A stretch of 64,000 bases of DNA from assembly GCF_024679245.1 (NCBI RefSeq), contig NC_090184.1, positions 4,468,547 to 4,532,546 of the forward strand. Direction: 5' to 3'. Position 1 is the stretch's first letter, and the number at the start of each line of letters is the position of its first letter. Source of the stretch: Pseudorasbora parva (taxonomy: Eukaryota; Chordata; Actinopteri; Cypriniformes; Gobionidae). A program made the translations under genes and the position numbers. The notes beneath the pieces were generated by a model. It was not told where the DNA came from, did not search any database, and was given only the letters and a program-made list of their open reading frames with translations. Shown piece by piece: positions 54,322-64,000 of this stretch.

Positions 54322-55518
54322 GCGATGCTGCCGCAAACCATCAGGAAAATCAGGGAGACAGCATCCACGGTGCTTTTGATAGCCCCGCTCTGGAGGAACC
54401 GAACGTGGTTCTCCGATCTGATTCAGCTGTCAGACACAGCCCCATGGCCCATTCCGCTGAGGAAAGACCTCCTCACGCAGGTGAAGGGGAAGATCTGGCA
54501 TCCCAGTCCCGAACTATGGGCCCTCCACATATGGCCCATCAACTGGTATCGGGAAACCTCTCTGACAGAGTTATGAATACTATTGCGGAAGCTAGAGCCC
54601 CCGCGACCAGGTGGCTCTATGCTCTGAAATGGTCGGTGTTTTCTAACTGGTGTGCCGTCCGAAATATCGACGCACGCTCATGCGAAACAGCAGAAGTGCT
54701 CGCTTTTCTCCAAGAGCTACTGGACGCGGGTCGTTCCCCCTCCACGCTCAAAGTTTATGTCGCCGCCATAGCAGCTAACCACGCTCAGATCGCGGGACAT
54801 TCACTAGGGAAAAGTGAGCTCATTGTACGTTTTCTTAAAGGGGCTAGGAGATTGAACCCCCCTCGCCCCCCTCGTCTGGTTTTAGACGCTATGAAGGGTA
54901 CCCCCTTCGAGCCACTCCAGACCGCGACCATAAAGCTTTTATAACTCAACACTGCGTTTCTGCTGTCTCTGGCCTCGGTTAAACGTGTGAGTGACCTACA
55001 CGCACTCTCAGTGAGCCCGTCCTGTCTCGAGTTCGGGCCCAACAACTCCAAAGTTGTTCTCAAACCGAGACATGGTTTTATACCTAAAGTGCTTTCTACC
55101 CCTTTTAGAGCACAGGTTATTACTCTGGTACATTACCCGCGTCTCAGAACAGGACGCGAACCTACTCTGCCCGGTCAGAGCTTTGAGACTGTATCTGGAG
55201 CGCTCCTCCCCCTTCAGGCAGTCGGACCAGCTCTTTGTCTGCTTCGGCGGCCGCACTAAAGGTTGTGCTGTCACGAAACAAAGACTCTCACACTGGATAG
55301 TGGACGTGATCTCGCTGGCATATGATGCTAAAAACCTGACTTTCCCTATAGGCGTTAAAGCCCACTCCACTAGAGGCATGGCCTCATCTTGGGCTTGGTC
55401 GTGTGGCATTTCTTTGGAAGATATCTGTGCGGCGGCAGGCTGGGCCTCTCCGTCCACTTTTATCAGATTCTACAAATTGGAGGTTCCAGCTCTACAAGCA
55501 GGGATTTTCTCCATCTAG
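54322..55518 (+). pseudogene. DIRS1-like RNase H tail and tyrosine recombinase
   Basis: Continues the DIRS frame after the insertion (LPQTIRKIRETASTVLLIAP, about 54325). The recombinase follows: an N-terminal SAM-like core-binding part (ATRWLYALKWSVFSNWC, 54600) and the catalytic part with Arg in SLASVKRVSDLHAL, the HSTRGMASSWA box (His-x-x-Arg, 55365) and Tyr near FIRFYKLE (55465). In DIRS elements this enzyme replaces the DDE integrase (family knowledge). Breaks: a TAA at about 54941 and a frame change near 55150. Confidence 0.85.
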
Positions 55519-55794
55519 GCTCTATCTTGACCCTGGCAAACAGATTGCCTTACATTTTGGCCTGTACACATTAGTCCTTAAGCACCATTCATTAATCATA
55601 AGATCCGACTATGTCCGATCAGCTGTTCAGACGAACCAACTTTTCCGGTTCTTCATTCCCCTTATAAGCCGCCTCTGTCGGTCTCTCGGGGGTTTATTAA
55701 CATGTGCTTTGGGTATACTGGGTCAGTCAGCACACACGGCGCTTTACATTGTGTTCCCCATTCGTAATACGAGGAACCTCTCTCGAAAGGGAAC

Positions 55795-56214
55795 GTACTC
55801 GGTTACTTTCGTAACCTCGGTTCCCTGAGAGAGAGGAACGAGTATTACGTTCCGTGCCGTGTTTATGCTTCTCAGGTATCGCTTCAGTCGATCTTAAAAC
55901 CTGACACTTAATGGCGAATCAGGGTCTTATATAGCCTCCTGTATGCAAATATAAGCACCTTTTACGGCGGGCTTTCTGGAACCATTGGTTCGTTCCTCTC
56001 AGCCCCCTTACCATAGGTTCCTGCAGTTGCCGCGGCCCGGCCAATCAGAGCGCTCCTCCCGCTGGGCTATGGCCGTACAGCGGCACTACGCTTTACATGG
56101 ATACCTTTATTAATAAAGTTTTGCTTCATATTCTCGAGAAAAGGAGTTTTCCCCCCATACGTAATACTCGTTCCTCTCTCTCAGGGAACCGAGGTTACGA
56201 AAGTAACCGAGTAC
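55795..56214. repeat. DIRS inverted terminal pair
   Basis: 55795-55849 (GTACTCGGTTACTTTCGTAA ...) is the exact reverse complement of 56160-56214, 55 bp without mismatch. A third degraded relative (ATTCGTAATACGAGGAACCT) lies at about 55760-55795. This matches the right-end inverted repeat plus internal complementary region of DIRS elements. Confidence 0.8.
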
Positions 56215-56921
56215 ATTTATGGTGGACAACCGGTAAGTGTATTTTATTATTTAAGTTGGTCCGTTTAACAGTTTATGTAACTCATGACACAAAGTGCAAC
56301 GCTGTTTAGCTTTGTTAACTAACGTTAGATGGTAATTGAAACTAATCCGAAAAACGTAGCATATAAAAGTGTAGTAATTCATTCAGACACCATCGATTGT
56401 TGGTGTTTGTAATGATCAGTTTAAACTACTGAATAGACAGCTTACCATTCTGAAACATCCAGCAAAAGTCTTTCCTGAGCAGGTTGTAATCGATCCTCTT
56501 CGATATTCTCTGGGTCCGATTCCGGCTCAAATTGATAAGGCAATATAGAAATTTTTGCAATAACATTGAGCGCGCGTATCTCCCCGTTATGATAAGAGGC
56601 GAGACCTTTCCGGGCAACGTGATAAGCTGCTGTCCAATCACAGCGTGGGAAGCGCTGGCCTAATCAGAACTCGTTACGTGTTTCTGAAGGAGGGACTTCA
56701 TAGAACAAGGAAATCATCAGGCCGTTTTTAGGACAGAGGAAACACCGGTATACAGATAAGTAAATTGTGTGAAAAATACTGTTTTTTTTTTTACACGCGA
56801 AACATGAACTCATGTTATATTGCACACTGTAAAAATAATCAAAGCTTCGAAAACACGTGAAGAACAGGACCTTTAAGACAGCCAAGGGGCAAAATCGTAG
56901 TGACTCTGCACTTAAAGACCT

Positions 56922-58105
56922 GGGCCTGTATCCCTAAAGAATTGTTGTGCAAAAAGTGGCTCCTAGCGGCCAATTTCTAAGAAAATTCTTAGTCATGACG
57001 TTTTCTTAGAATTTCCCCTAAAAGTGACACAAAATCCCAGTTAATATAAAAGCTATTCCTCAAGATTCCTAGCGCTCAAAATGGCTCCTAAAGCGAGATC
57101 TGCTAAGAGCAAGGAAGAGGTCTTTTAGTGGCTTAGGAGTTCCCCTAAGCAGCTGCGCAAAATGGCCAACAGAGGAGGCCGGAGAGATGTCCTGCAAACA
57201 CTGGATGACAGGGAATTATTGAGAATCATGTTTGTGGTGGATCTCCTTAGAGATGCAATTACTTCACCAACTCGACGCCAATACGCTATTACACCAGAGA
57301 AGAGAGTAATCACAGACATTGATAAAAGCTGAGCCGTGTTACCCTCGGTAAGACCACACTGAGTTGTAACGTTGTAATTTCTACTTCATTAAGGACAGCC
57401 CCTTGAGATAGGCCATCTTGTTTTCAATGGGGTCCATATGGGAGTGAAAGTACAAAATATGCCAGCTAGGATATTAATATGAGCAAACAAGACACAAATC
57501 ATTATTTGAACAGGGTGTAATGAGCTTAAGTTTTCACATATTTTAGATTCTAATGTTAGGCTATAATCCCTACAGCAGGGGTTTTCAAAACCATTCCTGG
57601 AGCCTCCCCAGCACTGCACATTTTGGATATCTCCCTTATTGGACACACCCAGCTCAGCTCATGGAGTACTAAACTAATCAGCTGATGAGTTAACAGCTGT
57701 GTTAAATAAGACACTAATAAGGGAGACATCCAAAATGTGCAGTGCTGGGGAGGCTCCAGGAATGATTTGAAAACCCCTGCCCTACAGCTTACATGTTCAA
57801 GATATTTTCTTGAATGTGAAATATTATTTACAATTACAGTCTGCATAAGATTAGAGTGTATAATTATGTTTATTGATTTGAGGGTACATCCTTTGCTCAT
57901 TATCACCAAAAGTTCATTTTCATCAAACTTGTAGGATCAACCAATCACTGCTTTTGAAATGATGGGGTCAACCACACCTCCTCACTTTCCATCCATTCCT
58001 TGCTCAGAGTTCACTGAAAATGTTCTGGAATCACTTCTAAGCTAAAAAAAAAAAAAGCTAGGAGCTCTCTGAGAGGATTCTCAGAATCTTTAGGGATACG
58101 GGCCC
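56922..58105 (+). mobile_element. DNA transposon remnant, possibly PIF/Harbinger
   Basis: The left end GGGCCTGTATCCCTAAAGA is inverted at the right end (TCTTTAGGGATACGGGCCC). Inner mirrored blocks include GAATTTCCCC and GCTAGGAGCTC. A short reading frame at 57162-57332 (DVLQTLDDRELLRIM, RDAITSPTRRQYAITPEKRV) loosely resembles the N-terminus of Harbinger transposases. A 3-bp TWA duplication is not evident. Confidence 0.45.
57576..57779. mobile_element. hAT-type foldback MITE with 8-bp duplication, nested
   Basis: Ends CAGGGGTTTTCAAA and the inverted TTTGAAAACCCCTG, with arms of about 65 bp (GGAGCCTCCCCAGCACTGCA). Flanked by CCCTACAG at 57568-57575 and 57780-57787. Inserted in the element at 56922-58105. 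Confidence 0.9.
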
Positions 58106-58203
58106 TGTGCGTGATCTTACCCGCTGCTCTGCTCGCTCTCTCCCGTTGCAGACCTCGCAGAACCACGCCCCCTCTGCCACACTAATAAAACATAAATAAA
58201 TTA

Positions 58204-58207
<4 letters not shown>

Positions 58208-58269
<62 letters not shown>
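58208..58269. repeat. (TA)n microsatellite
   Basis: About 30 TA units upstream of cep78. Confidence 0.95.
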
Positions 58270-58273
<4 letters not shown>

Positions 58274-58489
58274 ATATTATCATTAAAATATATATAATCA
58301 GGGGGACTTAAGACAAGATTTCTTGCACCCCAACAGTCATAATTTTGTTCTATATAATCATTTGCATCTTTACATTATAACTGGAAACACTAATTGGTCT
58401 TATGTCAAAGCCATGATGATTTCTGAATAACTAATTCTTGCATCAACAACAACAGAGAAGCAAAGCAATCCTAGTTTTTCCCGACGTGG

Positions 58490-58680
58490 CCCCTTTAAGC
58501 GGCGCAATTGTGACTCCGGCCAGCAGGCGGCGCTGAGCGCAGACGCGCAGATGGAGCTTCACACGGAGAAGGAGACGCGGGTTCCCTTCAAACCGCAGCG
58601 GTTTGTTTTGACACGCTGGGGGTTGGTTCGTTATTATCAGTCTCTAGAGTGGAAACCACGACAACGACACTAACAAACAG
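58490..58680 (+). promoter_or_regulatory. cep78: Probable cep78 promoter and noncoding exon 1
   Basis: A CpG-rich island (GGCGGCGCTGAGCGCAGACG around 58526) in AT-rich surroundings. It ends in a good donor, AACAAACAG/GTAATC, at 58681. Because the cep78 coding start is in an exon preceded by a splice acceptor, an upstream noncoding exon is required, and this is the best candidate. Confidence 0.55.
58551..58673 (+). CDS. Possible upstream ORF in cep78 exon 1
   Basis: ATG at 58551 opens 40 codons starting MELHTEKETRVPFKPQRFVL and stops at TAA 58671-58673, eight nt before the donor. It shows no family resemblance. If the exon assignment is right, it would precede the cep78 start and could dampen its translation. 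Confidence 0.35.
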   Translation: MELHTEKETRVPFKPQRFVLTRWGLVRYYQSLEWKPRQRH

Positions 58681-60102
58681 GTAATCAAATTTTAACGTTT
58701 TAACGTTTAACAGATAAAAGAAAAAGATCAGATCAGCTTTAAATCGCTCGCTGTAGCTTAGACAAAACAAAATTCATGTTTGGTCTTAAAGGTACACATA
58801 CATAGAATACAAACATATCATAGAGAGATTTGAAGAATACCCTGGCCAAATTATCAAGATACACGCTATTTTGACGTAAGTTATGTTTGTTTGCATATCG
58901 ATGTTAGTTTAGACTTGGCTATCATGAGCTGTATTATTTAGCTGATATTCATTATTCAAGTGGCTTACATTAACGTTAACGTTAACTTACATGTTTTACA
59001 GTAAAAGCCCACCCGATGAAACCTAAAGTTACACTGGATATATTCTGCACACGTTTATTTAATTACATTATTCATTATTTACGCGCACTTGTTACTGTAC
59101 CTTTAATACGTGTGTTAATCGCTGTTAGGTGTAATATTTACATTACTGCATTTACTTTAGTTACTGTTCCCCTGAGAAAGTAAAGTAAGGGATTACTCTT
59201 ATTTTTTCTGTAATTTAACTACAGTTACAAATGGTTGTTATTATTGGCTAGATTTTTTTCCGGCCAAATTGCTGGATTTTGTCGTTTTGTTTTATCTGCT
59301 TGTAAGGTGTCCTTGAGTGTCATGGAAGTCGGCAATAAATATAATGCATTAGGATGATTATTATTATCATAATATTATTATTATTAATATTATTAAAATG
59401 CGAATGCTATAGACTACTAAAAAAATCTTTATAAAACAATAGTACATTTAAAATAAAAAAATATGAATAATTCCTTTAATAGTTTGTCCAGTTCAAGAAT
59501 AATTTATGCAATATATAATATTATAAAGAAATAAAAGAGTTGTTTCATGGCTATTCTTGTATTGTTCACCTGGTTGAGGTTTAAAAAAAAGTAATAAGTA
59601 ATGCAATGCTTTTAAGTAACTTATCGAACGCTGATGTAAATGACTTCTTCTATGATTGGTTAATCTTTTTCTTTGCATGTTAAATTAAAAATCACAAAAG
59701 CCTGCATACAAAATCATTCAAAATATACAGAAGGCCCTAAAAATACAAAAGTGCAAAGTCTAAATCTGTCTAAAATATGACATCGTCGTTGTCGTTTATA
59801 GATCTTTTTTTCATATTACTTCTGAAACTTTCGAACCATTACTCTTCTAATGCATGTATATTGAAATCATTAGACAAATAAATATGCTTTAATAATATAA
59901 TACATATACACATTTAAATATCAACATAATGTATTTACAAATAAACATAAAATGTTTTTTTAAAGTAATGATTTAAAATGTACCTTAAAGTAAAAGTTGT
60001 ACATTATTATAAAGTGAACTTTCTAAAAGTGTACTTAAGTGTGTTAATAGATGAAAATGAACACTTTTATTATATTATTACTACCGGAATCTGCAATTAC
60101 AG

Positions 60103-60220
<118 letters not shown>

Positions 60221-60232
60221 CACATGTATATA

Positions 60233-60300
60233 CATGATTGAATGAGTGCTTGAAGTGAACTTCACATCTTAAAAAGTATGTATATATATACATATATATG

Positions 60301-60368
<68 letters not shown>

Positions 60369-60416
60369 CATACTTTTTAAGATGTGAAGTTCACTTCAAG
60401 CACTCATTCAATCATG
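60233..60416. repeat. Perfect 50-bp inverted repeat around a TA tract
   Basis: The left arm 60233-60282 (CATGATTGAATGAGTGCTTG ...) and right arm 60367-60416 are exact reverse complements over 50 bp. The 84-bp centre is TA-rich and extends the pairing. The right arm ends 97 bp before the cep78 exon 2 acceptor. Confidence 0.9.
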
Positions 60417-60518
60417 AAAAATTCTCTTTTTTTCCAGTTTAGGTGCTTTTCTCTTGCACAGAATCAAATCCCACACCAGATCTGACATTTTTCCATCATT
60501 TGTCTTGATTTAGGCTGC

Positions 60519-60774
60519 ATGATGCTGGAGCCAGCGCAGATCCGTCGGAGAGGCGCTCAGGACTTTGAAGGTTTCTATGATCATGTGTGTGCGGCTCAAG
60601 GATCGGCTCCAGTCCGTGCGGTGAAGGCCAGCCTGAGTCGAGGGATGTTAGATTTTAACCCGGATCCCATCAATCTGGTGGACTGGACACCAATACTATC
60701 GGCCCTGGCCATCAACAAACACCTTCAGCATGTTGCCATTAAGAGCTGTTACCTCACCAGCACTGGAGCTCAAA
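60519..60774 (+). CDS. cep78: cep78 exon 2, first coding exon
   Basis: Acceptor GATTTAG at 60507-60513, then GCTGC and ATG ATG. It reads MMLEPAQIRRRGAQDFEGFY, later RGMLDFNPDPINLVDWTPIL and SALAINKHLQHVAIKSCYL, donor GTTAGT in phase 1. The DFxxHY/DHxC ... LDFN ... VDW.P(L/I)LS pattern matches the N-terminus of CEP78, a leucine-rich-repeat centrosomal protein that regulates cilia and centriolar kinase activity (established knowledge). CEP78 neighbours GNA14 and GNAQ in human, which supports the call. Confidence 0.85.
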
Positions 60775-60791
60775 GTTAGTCCACACATCAT

Positions 60792-61350
60792 ACACCGATC
60801 AGGCATAACATTATAACCCGTGACCGGTGAAGTGAATTACACTGATGATCTCTTCATCACGGCTCCTGTTAGAGGGTGGGATATATTAGGCAGCAAGGGG
60901 ACATTTTGTCCTCAAAGTTGATGTGTTAGAAGCAGGAAAAATGGGCAAGCGTAAGGATTTGAGTGAGTTTGACAAGGGCCAAATTGTGACGACTGGGTCA
61001 GAGCATCTCCAAAACTGCAGCTCTTGTGGGCTGTTCCCGGTCTGCAGTGGTCAGTATCTATCAAAAGTGCTCCAAGGAAGGAACAGTGGAGAACCGGCCA
61101 CAGGGTCATGGGCGGCCAAGGCTCATTGATGCACGTGGGAACACCTTTCTATCAGAACTAGCATTAACTTCTGGAGCTCAAACTGCTCCAGAAGTTAATG
61201 CTTTACCAACTTTTGGTAATGCTCCAGAAGTTAATGCAGTACCAACTTTTATTTTAAGGTACTGATAGAAAGCTGTCAGAATACAAAGAGTATCTCAGTT
61301 TGTTGCGTATGGGGCGGCATAGCCGCTGACCAGTCAGGGTGCCCATAGTC
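60792..61350 (+). mobile_element. Tc1-like element (family B) remnant, copy 3
   Basis: Left end CACCGATCAGGCATAACATT. It encodes MGKRKDLSEFDKGQIV and GCSRSAVVSIYQKC, the transposase N-terminus. After about 61140 it carries an inserted or rearranged palindromic block repeating CTCCAGAAGTTAATGC. It is truncated after GACCAGTCAGGGTGCCCATA. Confidence 0.75.
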
Positions 61351-61412
61351 TGTTGAATTTGCACATGTATTATTAGTGCACAGTGTATCTATTGGAAATA
61401 TATTGTACTATA

Positions 61413-61652
61413 TGGACTGCATTTATATAGCGCTTTTATCCAAAGCGCTTTACATTTTTGCCTCACATTCACCCATTCATACACCGACGGCGATGTCAGC
61501 CATGTAAGGCGCCATCCAGCTCGTCAGGAGCAGCTGGGGTTCGGTGTCTCCCTCATGGACAATTCGACACTTGGTCAGGTGGAACCCGGAATTGAACCAC
61601 AAACCTTCTGGTTTGTAGACAACCTACATGAACCACTGAGCCACTGCCGCCC
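61413..61652 (+). repeat. ATATAGCGCTTTTATCC repeat, second copy
   Basis: Begins ATGGACTGCATTTATATAGC and ends ACCACTGAGCCACTGCCGCC, like the copy at 37538-37779. Both copies lie in or just after a family-B Tc1 remnant. Confidence 0.65.
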
Positions 61653-61839
61653 CGTAGTGTACTGCACATGTTATGTAATGTATAGTGTGGCATCTAGAAC
61701 ATTTGTTCTTATTAAATTACATAAATTGAATTGCAAAGTAGCTTATTAAACAGAAGTGTTTTAGTTGAGGAAGCTGCCCTGGATCCCAGAACTCAGTGTG
61801 GTGAATCTGGTTACGATCGAGTGCCTTTTCCTCCTCCAG

Positions 61840-62009
61840 GTTCTTACAAGACCCATAATAAGAAGAAGACTCCTGTGATTCATTCCAAGAATATGACGCT
61901 TCAGTTGTGCAAGGCTGTGCAAAAGTGCCTGTGTGAGTCGAGCAGCCTGAAGAGCCTTCATCTACACGGCCTGCCGCTGAGAGAGAGGGACCTCACCGCT
62001 CTCACAAAG
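61840..62009 (+). CDS. cep78: cep78 exon 3
   Basis: Acceptor CTCCTCCAG, completing Ser, then SYKTHNKKKTPVIHSKNMTL, QLCKAVQKCLCESSSLKSLH and LHGLPLRERDLTALTK, donor GTCCGC in phase 0. The LxLxGLxLRERDLT text is the first leucine-rich repeat of CEP78. The gene continues past the window, so about 142 codons are visible here. Confidence 0.87.
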
Positions 62010-64000
62010 GTCCGCCTATTCATCATTTGTTCGCTTTTATTTGTTATTTTTGTGTCTTTCTTCTTCTTCTACTTCTACTTACCGGTAGTTATTTTTTGTG
62101 TGCTTTAATTGATTACTTTATTTTTGTTTTATTTGATTATTATTTAAAGGTACACCATGTAACTTTTGGCCCTCTAGTGGTTAAAGAACAACATTTTGCG
62201 GAAGAACACGGTTTTGGTTGTGGTTCAGCTCTCTGCATGACGGCTCAGAAAACATTTACTAACAGACTCCCCATGAAATCAAAGTTTAAGTATGAATATA
62301 TATGTCTTACTGTTATCTACAAGCAAGTGTGCTTCAAAACAATGATGAATTTAGCATTTTTAGGGAACAATCAGACAGTGCACTATATAGGGGATAGGGA
62401 ACGATCAGACAGTGCACTATATAGGGGATAGGGAACGATCAGACAGTGCACTATATAGGGGATAGGGAACGATCAGACAGTGCACTATATAGGGGATAGA
62501 GAACGATCAGACAGTGTACTATATAGGGGATAGGGAACGATCAGACAGTGCACTATATAGGGGATAGAGAACGATCAGACAGTGTACTACATAGGGGATA
62601 GGGAACGATCAGACAGTGCACTACATAGGGGATAGGGAACGATCAGACAGGGCTCTACATAGGGGATAGGGAACGATCAGACAGTGCTCTACATAGGGGA
62701 TAGGGAACGATCAGACAGTGCTCTACATAGGGGATAGGGAACGATCAGACAGTGCTCTACATAGGGGATAGGGAACGATCAGACAGTGCTCTTCATAGGG
62801 GATAGGGAGCGATCAGACAGTGCTCTTCATAGGGGATAGGGAACGATCAGACAGTGCTCTTCATAGGGGATAGGGAACGATCAGACAGTGCTCTACATAG
62901 GGGATAGGGAACGATCAGACAGTGCTCTACATAGGGGATAGGGAACGATCAGACAGTGCTCTACATAGGGGATAGGGAACGATCAGACAGTGCTCTACAC
63001 AGGGGATAGGGAACGATCAGACAGTGCTCTACACGGGGGATAGGGAACGATCAGACAGTGCTCTAAATGGGGGATAGGGAACGATCAGACAGTGCTCTAA
63101 ATGGGGGATAGGGAACGATCAGACAGTGCTCTAAATGGGGGATAGGGAACGATCAGACAGTGCACTATATAGGGGATAGGGAACGATCAGACAGTGCTCT
63201 ATATAGGGGATAGGGAGTTATCAGACAGTGCTCTATATAGGGGATAGGGAGTTATCAGACAGTGCTCTATATAGGGGATAGGGAGTTATCAGACAGTGCT
63301 CTATATAGGGGATAGGGAGTTATCAGACAGTGCTCTATATAGGGGATAGGGAGTTATCAGACAGTGCTCTATATAGGGGATAGGGAGTTATCAGACAGTG
63401 CTCTATATAGGGGATAGGGAGTTATCAGACAGTGCTCTATATAGGGGATAGGGAACGATCAGACAGGGCTCTATATGGGGGATACGGAACGATCAGACAG
63501 TGCTCTATATGGGGGATAGGGAACGATCAGACAGTGCTCTATATAGGGGATAGGGAACGATCAGACAGGGCTCTATATAGGGGATAGGGAACGATCAGAC
63601 AGGGCTCTATATAGGGGATAGGGAACGATCAGACAGGGCTCTATATAGGGGATAGGGAACGATCAGACAGTGCACTATATAGGGGATAGGGAACGATCAG
63701 ACAGGGCTCTATATAGGGGATAGGGAACGATCAGACAGTGCTCTATATAGGGGATAGGGAACGATCAGACAGGGCTCTATATAGGGGATAGGGAACGATC
63801 AGACAGGGCTCTATATAGGGGATAGGGAACGATCAGACAGGGCTCTATATAGGGGATAGGGAACGATCAGACAGTGCTCTATATAGGGGATAGGGAACGA
63901 TCAGACAGTGCTCTATATAGGGGATAGGGAACGATCAGACAGTGCTCTATATAGGGGATAGGGAACGATCAGACAGGGCTCTATATAGGGGATAGGGAAC
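62010..64000 (+). other. cep78: cep78 third intron, open at the window edge
   Basis: Begins GTCCGC and contains about 350 bp of AT-rich sequence followed by minisatellite array 2, which reaches the window end. Confidence 0.75.
62361..64000 (-). repeat. 34-bp minisatellite array 2, inverted relative to array 1
   Basis: About 48 copies of AGGGAACGATCAGACAGTGC / ACTATATAGGGGAT, the reverse complement of the array 1 unit. It shows homogenised blocks: ATAGGGGATAGGGAGTTATC from about 63200 to 63430, TACATAGG units at 62580-62990 and AAATGGGG units near 63060-63140. It runs off the window. Confidence 0.95.

Larger units (their letters stand above)
44295..56214 (+). mobile_element. DIRS1-like tyrosine-recombinase retrotransposon, 5'-truncated and interrupted
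   Basis: Reverse transcriptase, RNase H and a tyrosine recombinase lie in that order, the DIRS layout (established knowledge), and the element lacks an integrase of its own. The left end with gag and its terminal repeat is missing next to the minisatellite. It is split at 45880/54322 by retrotransposon 2 with a GCGAT duplication. The right end has a perfect 55-bp inverted pair (55795-55849 and 56160-56214), as expected for DIRS terminal and internal complementary repeats. Several stops and frameshifts show it is dead. Confidence 0.88.
56215..58480. other. Intergenic DNA between the DIRS element and cep78
   Basis: Contains a partial inverted copy of the TTAA MITE (about 56580-56874), an element with GGGCCTGTATCCCTAAAG ends (56922-58105) and a TA microsatellite. 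No host gene is seen. Confidence 0.6.
60775..61839 (+). other. cep78: cep78 second intron
   Basis: From donor GTTAGT to acceptor CCTCCTCCAG. Contains a Tc1-like remnant and an ATATAGCGCTTTTATCC repeat. No other exon. Confidence 0.8.

Overview
The window is vertebrate nuclear DNA, most likely from a cypriniform fish. It has GT-AG introns, very high transposon density, long TA and CA microsatellites, a 5S-derived SINE3, fish Tc1 and hAT elements, a DIRS1-like element, and a dispersed ATCATGTGACACTGAAGACT repeat that I associate with cyprinids. About 1.5 kb of 64 kb is recognisable host coding sequence.

Three host genes are present. The last two coding exons of vps13a (+) lie at 3218-4422. A complete seven-exon Gq-class G-protein alpha gene, best called gna14 (-), runs from its stop at 6001 to its ATG at 35874. 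Its coding exons of 121, 185, 155, 129, 130, 154 and 191 nt sum to 1065 nt, or 354 residues plus stop, with every splice phase matching. The 5' end of cep78 (+) has a probable noncoding first exon near 58500-58680 and coding exons at 60519-60774 and 61840-62009, and it continues past the window. The order vps13a(+) gna14(-) cep78(+) matches human 9q21, except that GNAQ, which lies between GNA14 and CEP78 in human, is not in this interval.

The rest is mobile and repetitive DNA. Intron 1 of gna14 (15.9 kb) holds a near-complete Tc1 element with one stop codon, an internally deleted second Tc1 element, and a 5.0-kb LTR retrotransposon with identical 377-bp LTRs. Upstream of gna14 are Tc1, LINE, 5S-SINE and MITE debris. 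A 34-bp minisatellite array at 42316-44294 abuts a decayed DIRS1-like tyrosine-recombinase element. That element is split by a second LTR retrotransposon (45881-54321, target duplication GCGAT), which is itself split inside gag by a 1.5-kb hAT-type element (48121-49623, target duplication GTGTTAAC). The same 34-bp minisatellite recurs in inverted orientation in a cep78 intron at 62361-64000.

The most notable system is the pair of LTR retrotransposons. They have different LTRs and proteins but both carry pol in the order protease - integrase - reverse transcriptase - RNase H. This is the copia-like order of the Gmr1 branch of Ty3/gypsy elements, and both gag proteins contain a SCAN-like C-terminal capsid region. 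Both copies are broken, by frameshifts, a stop codon or an insertion.
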